From contig OZ038528.1 in assembly GCA_964036665.1 (NCBI GenBank), positions 19,517,245-19,581,244 on the forward strand: 64,000 bases of DNA. Reading direction: 5' to 3'. A program made the position numbers and the translations under genes. This DNA is from Gordius sp. MW1. Lineage: Eukaryota; Nematomorpha; Gordioida; Gordea; Gordiidae. The notes under the pieces were generated by a model. It was not told where the DNA came from and did not search any database. It saw nothing but the letters and a program-made list of their open reading frames with translations. Below, piece by piece: positions 60,716-64,000 of the stretch; the stretch's first letter is position 1, and each line of letters starts with the position of its first letter.

Positions 60716-60787
60716 CATAGGCGTCGCAAGAGAGTGGCAGAGAGGGGCGACTGCCCTCCTCTAAATCAAATATTTGTTACGCCCATG
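60716..60787. mobile_element. hAT MITE, CATGGGCGTAGCC family, short
   Basis: CATAGGCGTCGCAAG to GTTACGCCCATG. The flanks ACTTGCAA and GCTTGCCA match at 6 of 8. At 72 bp it is the smallest copy. Confidence 0.6.
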
Positions 60788-61439
60788 GCTTGCCATGCCA
60801 TTAAAATGTACAAAACTCTTCCTGTTTTTTGAACCATCCTGATCATGACATCCTATTTGCTCTTAATGATAAGTTGGGTACCGTATATCTGAAATCCGTA
60901 TGGTTATCTTCTTTAATCTCTTATGGTATTTCACATTGAGATTTTAATCAATATGATAGCTATAAAAACATTTTCTAACTCTTAATTTTTCATTCAGGGG
61001 AATTATATATAAAGAGAAATACTTGTGAATAAATGGAAAGCGAAGGTTAGATCAGTCTTTGAAGTTTTAATCAAATGCGCCTAATAAGCCTGCGTGTACG
61101 TTTTCCTTCATATTTTCTTATGCTTAGCAGTATTATTTTCATTTAAATAATGTGACTATTAAAATACATTGAATGTCTGATGAGTAACTTATTCCCCCCT
61201 CCAACATTTAATGAGTCAAATTGTATATCCATCCAATATACGATATAAGCAAAAAGTCAGATCCAGATTTTACCCTCTCAGGCAGACATAAAGTTTAAGG
61301 TGGTGTGCTTGGATTAAATCCTGAATAACTTTTACGAAAAACCAACAGGAATGGTCAATATCTCAAAAAATCCTAATTTTTTCATATACAGTTTATTATT
61401 AAATATCTGATTATAATACAATTAGCTTCTAATATTACA
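60788..61439. other. Intergenic DNA, nothing recognised
   Basis: AT-rich sequence with no gene or paired repeat. Confidence 0.45.
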
Positions 61440-61740
61440 ATTATAATATAAAACATAATATATAAGCCTTGATAAATAATATCTCGTCCGTCATCCTCTT
61501 CTTTTAAAAAGACCATGAAACCAAAAATGATTTAAAATATCAATGCGGGGGGGGGGGTGGTATTTAAAAGGAGTTCTGCCTATTCCTTTGAAAAATGTTA
61601 CAGCCATTTTTCCATAAGACTCGGAATAAGAGGAAACTATGGGAATAAAAATTTTGAGTTTAAAAGGGTCTTGCATTTTTCAGCATGCAATCTTCGGGGA
61701 GGGCCACAAGCGGCCAATCATTGTAAGGTATGGGTCATAT
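61440..61740 (-). pseudogene. Retroelement 3' fragment, copy 3
   Basis: Minus strand reads LKIFIPIVSSYSESYGKMAV then TFFKGIGRT, matching SNIFIPVVASCSGSFGKQAM and GFFKEIGKR of the copy at 44190-44570. It is older and more diverged, with a G tract (61549-61558) inserted. Confidence 0.55.
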
Positions 61741-63067
61741 TAAGGGTAGTATAATAAACAAAAGGAAAACTTTTATTAGTGGAAGTTTATCATAATTTCG
61801 GCATTCTAAATTAATATTTCTATTGTACTTTTAGATTCCTAAACTTGGTTGTGTGCATAGGCGCAACCAGGATTTTCTAAACAGGACGTTTTTTGTGAAT
61901 TGTTCTAATGTCAGTATTTTTAAGCTGCCTATGAGTTAATGATCGTTAAATAAAATTGTTTTTTCAGATCTGGTTAAAGGTAGAACTTTGACATACTTTT
62001 TTTCACTAAAGAGGGCTAAGAAATTTGAAAAACAAGTAACAGGGAAAAAAGATTCACACATTTATTATAGTAAGATACAGAAAATTTATTCCAACGTAAA
62101 ATCGGGAAAGATAAAATTTTGTTTTCTTAAACGCGATTAAATTTTGTATGGTTACCTTAATTAAATTAAAAGTTTCGTTGAATTTAGCATAAAATGAGCA
62201 TAGCTATTATATGATAGAAATAATTAAGCCCATTTCTTTAGCCTAGTAATATATCTGTAAAATACTGACAATTTGGCTCATTTAATATGCCCTTTAAATT
62301 ACGAAATTGACATTTTTAGAAATTATATTGTTAAAATAAATGAAAAACAGCTAAATCCTTCGGCAATGTGTCGTATATATGAACGGGAATGGGGCAGGGT
62401 AAAATATACCTCTTTGTCCCCCCACCCTCCAATTTTCATTATTTCATTGTGTTAGTCATTGACATAATTAAAATCTGCTTTTAAAATGAATAGTCTCGAT
62501 GCCAAAAAGTATTAACGGGAAAAGCCAAATTCCTGGCAACAAATTCTAGGGAATTTTTAAAAAGGGAAAGATGTCATAAAGCTGGAATTGTCAAAGGGTA
62601 ATATGATAGGCACTTAATATTTTACTAGTCCCCGTTTAATGTCAAAATTGTATTATTCTGAAAATTAAATTTAACAGAAAAACTAATCTTTCTACCCTCA
62701 CGAACGCTACTATCAATTATATTTCTATAACGAATTATACAGACGACGTCGAATAATGTGTTTTTAATTAAAACCCAATTTTGCCAGCAAATTAATCAAT
62801 TGAAGATTGTTTTTTGCTGACACAAGCTAGATGGTTCTTCATCTAATTTGTCGTTTAATTTTAGAAACTGATCGCTAATTAAATGCATTCAACAATAATA
62901 TTTACCGACAAACTATGTTTGGACCCTTAAAATATCAACGAATATTATACCTATTTATTGAATTTCCCGATGCTCGCCATCTAAACATATTAAACTAAGA
63001 TTTATTAATAAAAATATTTGAATGATATGCTCAGAAAATATTTTTGAAATCAAATATTAAGTGAAAA
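61741..63067. other. Upstream region of the serine-rich gene
   Basis: AT-rich. A single end resembling the CATGGGCGTAGCC family (CATAGGCGCAACCAGG) lies at 61857. Nothing else recognised. The promoter of the gene starting at 63068 should lie at the right end. Confidence 0.45.
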
Positions 63068-63183
63068 ATGGCATCAGAATTGAATCGGTCCGAAATGAAA
63101 AAACGGGTAACTGAATCGAGTTCTAGTGATTCATCTAGTTCATCTGAATCCTCAGGTTCTTCATCAGATTCCACCCCACCCAC
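63068..63183 (+). CDS. First coding exon of an unidentified serine-rich protein
   Basis: ATG at 63068 opens MASELNRSEMKKRVTESSSS, followed by further Ser/Asp/Glu/Gly runs ending DSTPPT, and a good GTAAGG donor at 63184. Low-complexity serine/acidic N-termini like this occur in splicing and transcription factors (RNPS1, for example), but there is no folded domain to decide. No following exon could be found before the window ends, so the gene continues to the right. Confidence 0.55.
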
Positions 63184-64000
63184 GTAAGGCTTATAATATA
63201 AATGGACTTTGATTTTACAAAATAACCTTTATAACATTTCCCGTTAAATTAATTTTAATACTGTACATTAAAATTAATTTAAAAAACGAACATGTATGTA
63301 GTTTTGTCATTGACCTATAAGTAAATTTTTCTAATCTTAGAAGCGAAATAATTAAGTTGTATTATGTGTTTCCCTCAAAATGGTATAGTCAATGAAACAC
63401 CTCTTTATTGAACAAAATCCAATGTCCCAATTAAGCATTTTTTCCGTGAAACTGTAAATTTATTCGATTTGACTCAATATTAATAGCTAAACTATGACTT
63501 GAAAAATGAGGAAAAGTCCGACGGAGAAGATTTCTTTGGTTTTATAACTATGGAAGTATGGAAATTAACAATTTAGGTTGCATGGAAAAAATAAGGGCGA
63601 TAAAATGAGTAAATTCTAAGGAACTTTCATAGCCCATAATTCCCAATGCTGAAGGCTAAACACGTGATCATGCATGATAGATTATTGGAAATTTTGATAG
63701 ACTAAAATTTAAAATGCAGGCAACGGCAGCACACAATATAGCATGTGCGCCCTAAATTCTTTTTAGCAGAAAAAAAAACATTATAGAAATCATCGCAAGT
63801 TAAAAAATTTTACTTTCGTACAAATATCTCAACATTTATTGCCCGCTAGTTAGATTGGTTCATATCTATTTTTTGATTATAATGCAAAACTGTTTTCTTA
63901 AATTCTCTTTAACAACCATCATTTTGTGAAACATTTTTCGAATTCAAAATAAATTTGATGAATTTATTTATTTGTCGCTTGGATTTTCCCTGAACCAGAC

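Noticed and set aside
1..64000. tRNA, rRNA and CRISPR features
   Set aside because: No cloverleaf with paired A and B boxes, no rRNA-like block, and no regularly spaced identical short repeats with unique spacers were seen.

Overview
The window is animal nuclear DNA, AT-rich and intron-containing. Three protein genes can be rebuilt exon by exon with GT-AG introns and unbroken reading phase: VPS53 (+, 20 exons, 890 aa), MRPL22 (+, 7 exons, 200 aa) and a CDK12/CDK13-type kinase (-, 9 exons, 1183 aa). The first exon of an unidentified serine-rich gene starts at 63068 and runs off the window. No tRNA, rRNA or CRISPR was seen. The gene set and a transposon load of hAT, Helitron, piggyBac, RTE-type LINE and Ty3/gypsy elements point to an invertebrate. 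In all three genes the 5' introns are tiny (34-101 bp) and the 3' introns are hundreds to thousands of bases long. That pattern is known from schistosome flatworms, but it is only a hint here; the species cannot be named from this sequence.

Layout. 1-20.76 kb is a gene-free transposon graveyard. It holds a non-autonomous LTR element (488-4367) with a hAT inside it (1368-2810), two Helitrons in the same orientation (5804-8539 with helicase remains; 9164-10779), an inverted-repeat element (about 10.8-11.6 kb), and a scrambled Ty3/gypsy element (12267-14083) whose LTR/leader and pol face opposite ways. The last is a 6.67-kb hAT (14087-20758) with terminal inverted repeats of about 950 bp, a decayed BED-type transposase and a nested piggyBac remnant. 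20.97-36.12 kb is VPS53, with LINE, hAT MITE and satellite DNA in its large introns. 36.4-38.1 kb holds retroelement fragments and a small hairpin MITE. 38.34-39.93 kb is MRPL22, followed by a tandem-repeat element (40.03-41.74 kb). 42-49 kb is a second repeat block (RTE LINE, hAT elements nested in hAT elements). 49.7-56.65 kb is CDK12/13, tail-to-tail with MRPL22. 56.65-63.07 kb is mostly unannotated AT-rich DNA.

The genes are ordinary housekeeping functions with no pathway in common: VPS53 in endosome-to-Golgi tethering, MRPL22 in the mitochondrial ribosome, and CDK12/13 in RNA polymerase II elongation. The unusual content is in the transposons. Several distinct hAT families were identified by 8-bp target duplications read directly in the sequence. 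They include a CATGGGCGTAGCC-ended MITE family with six two-ended copies, and MITEs in VPS53 introns whose ends match those of the large hAT.
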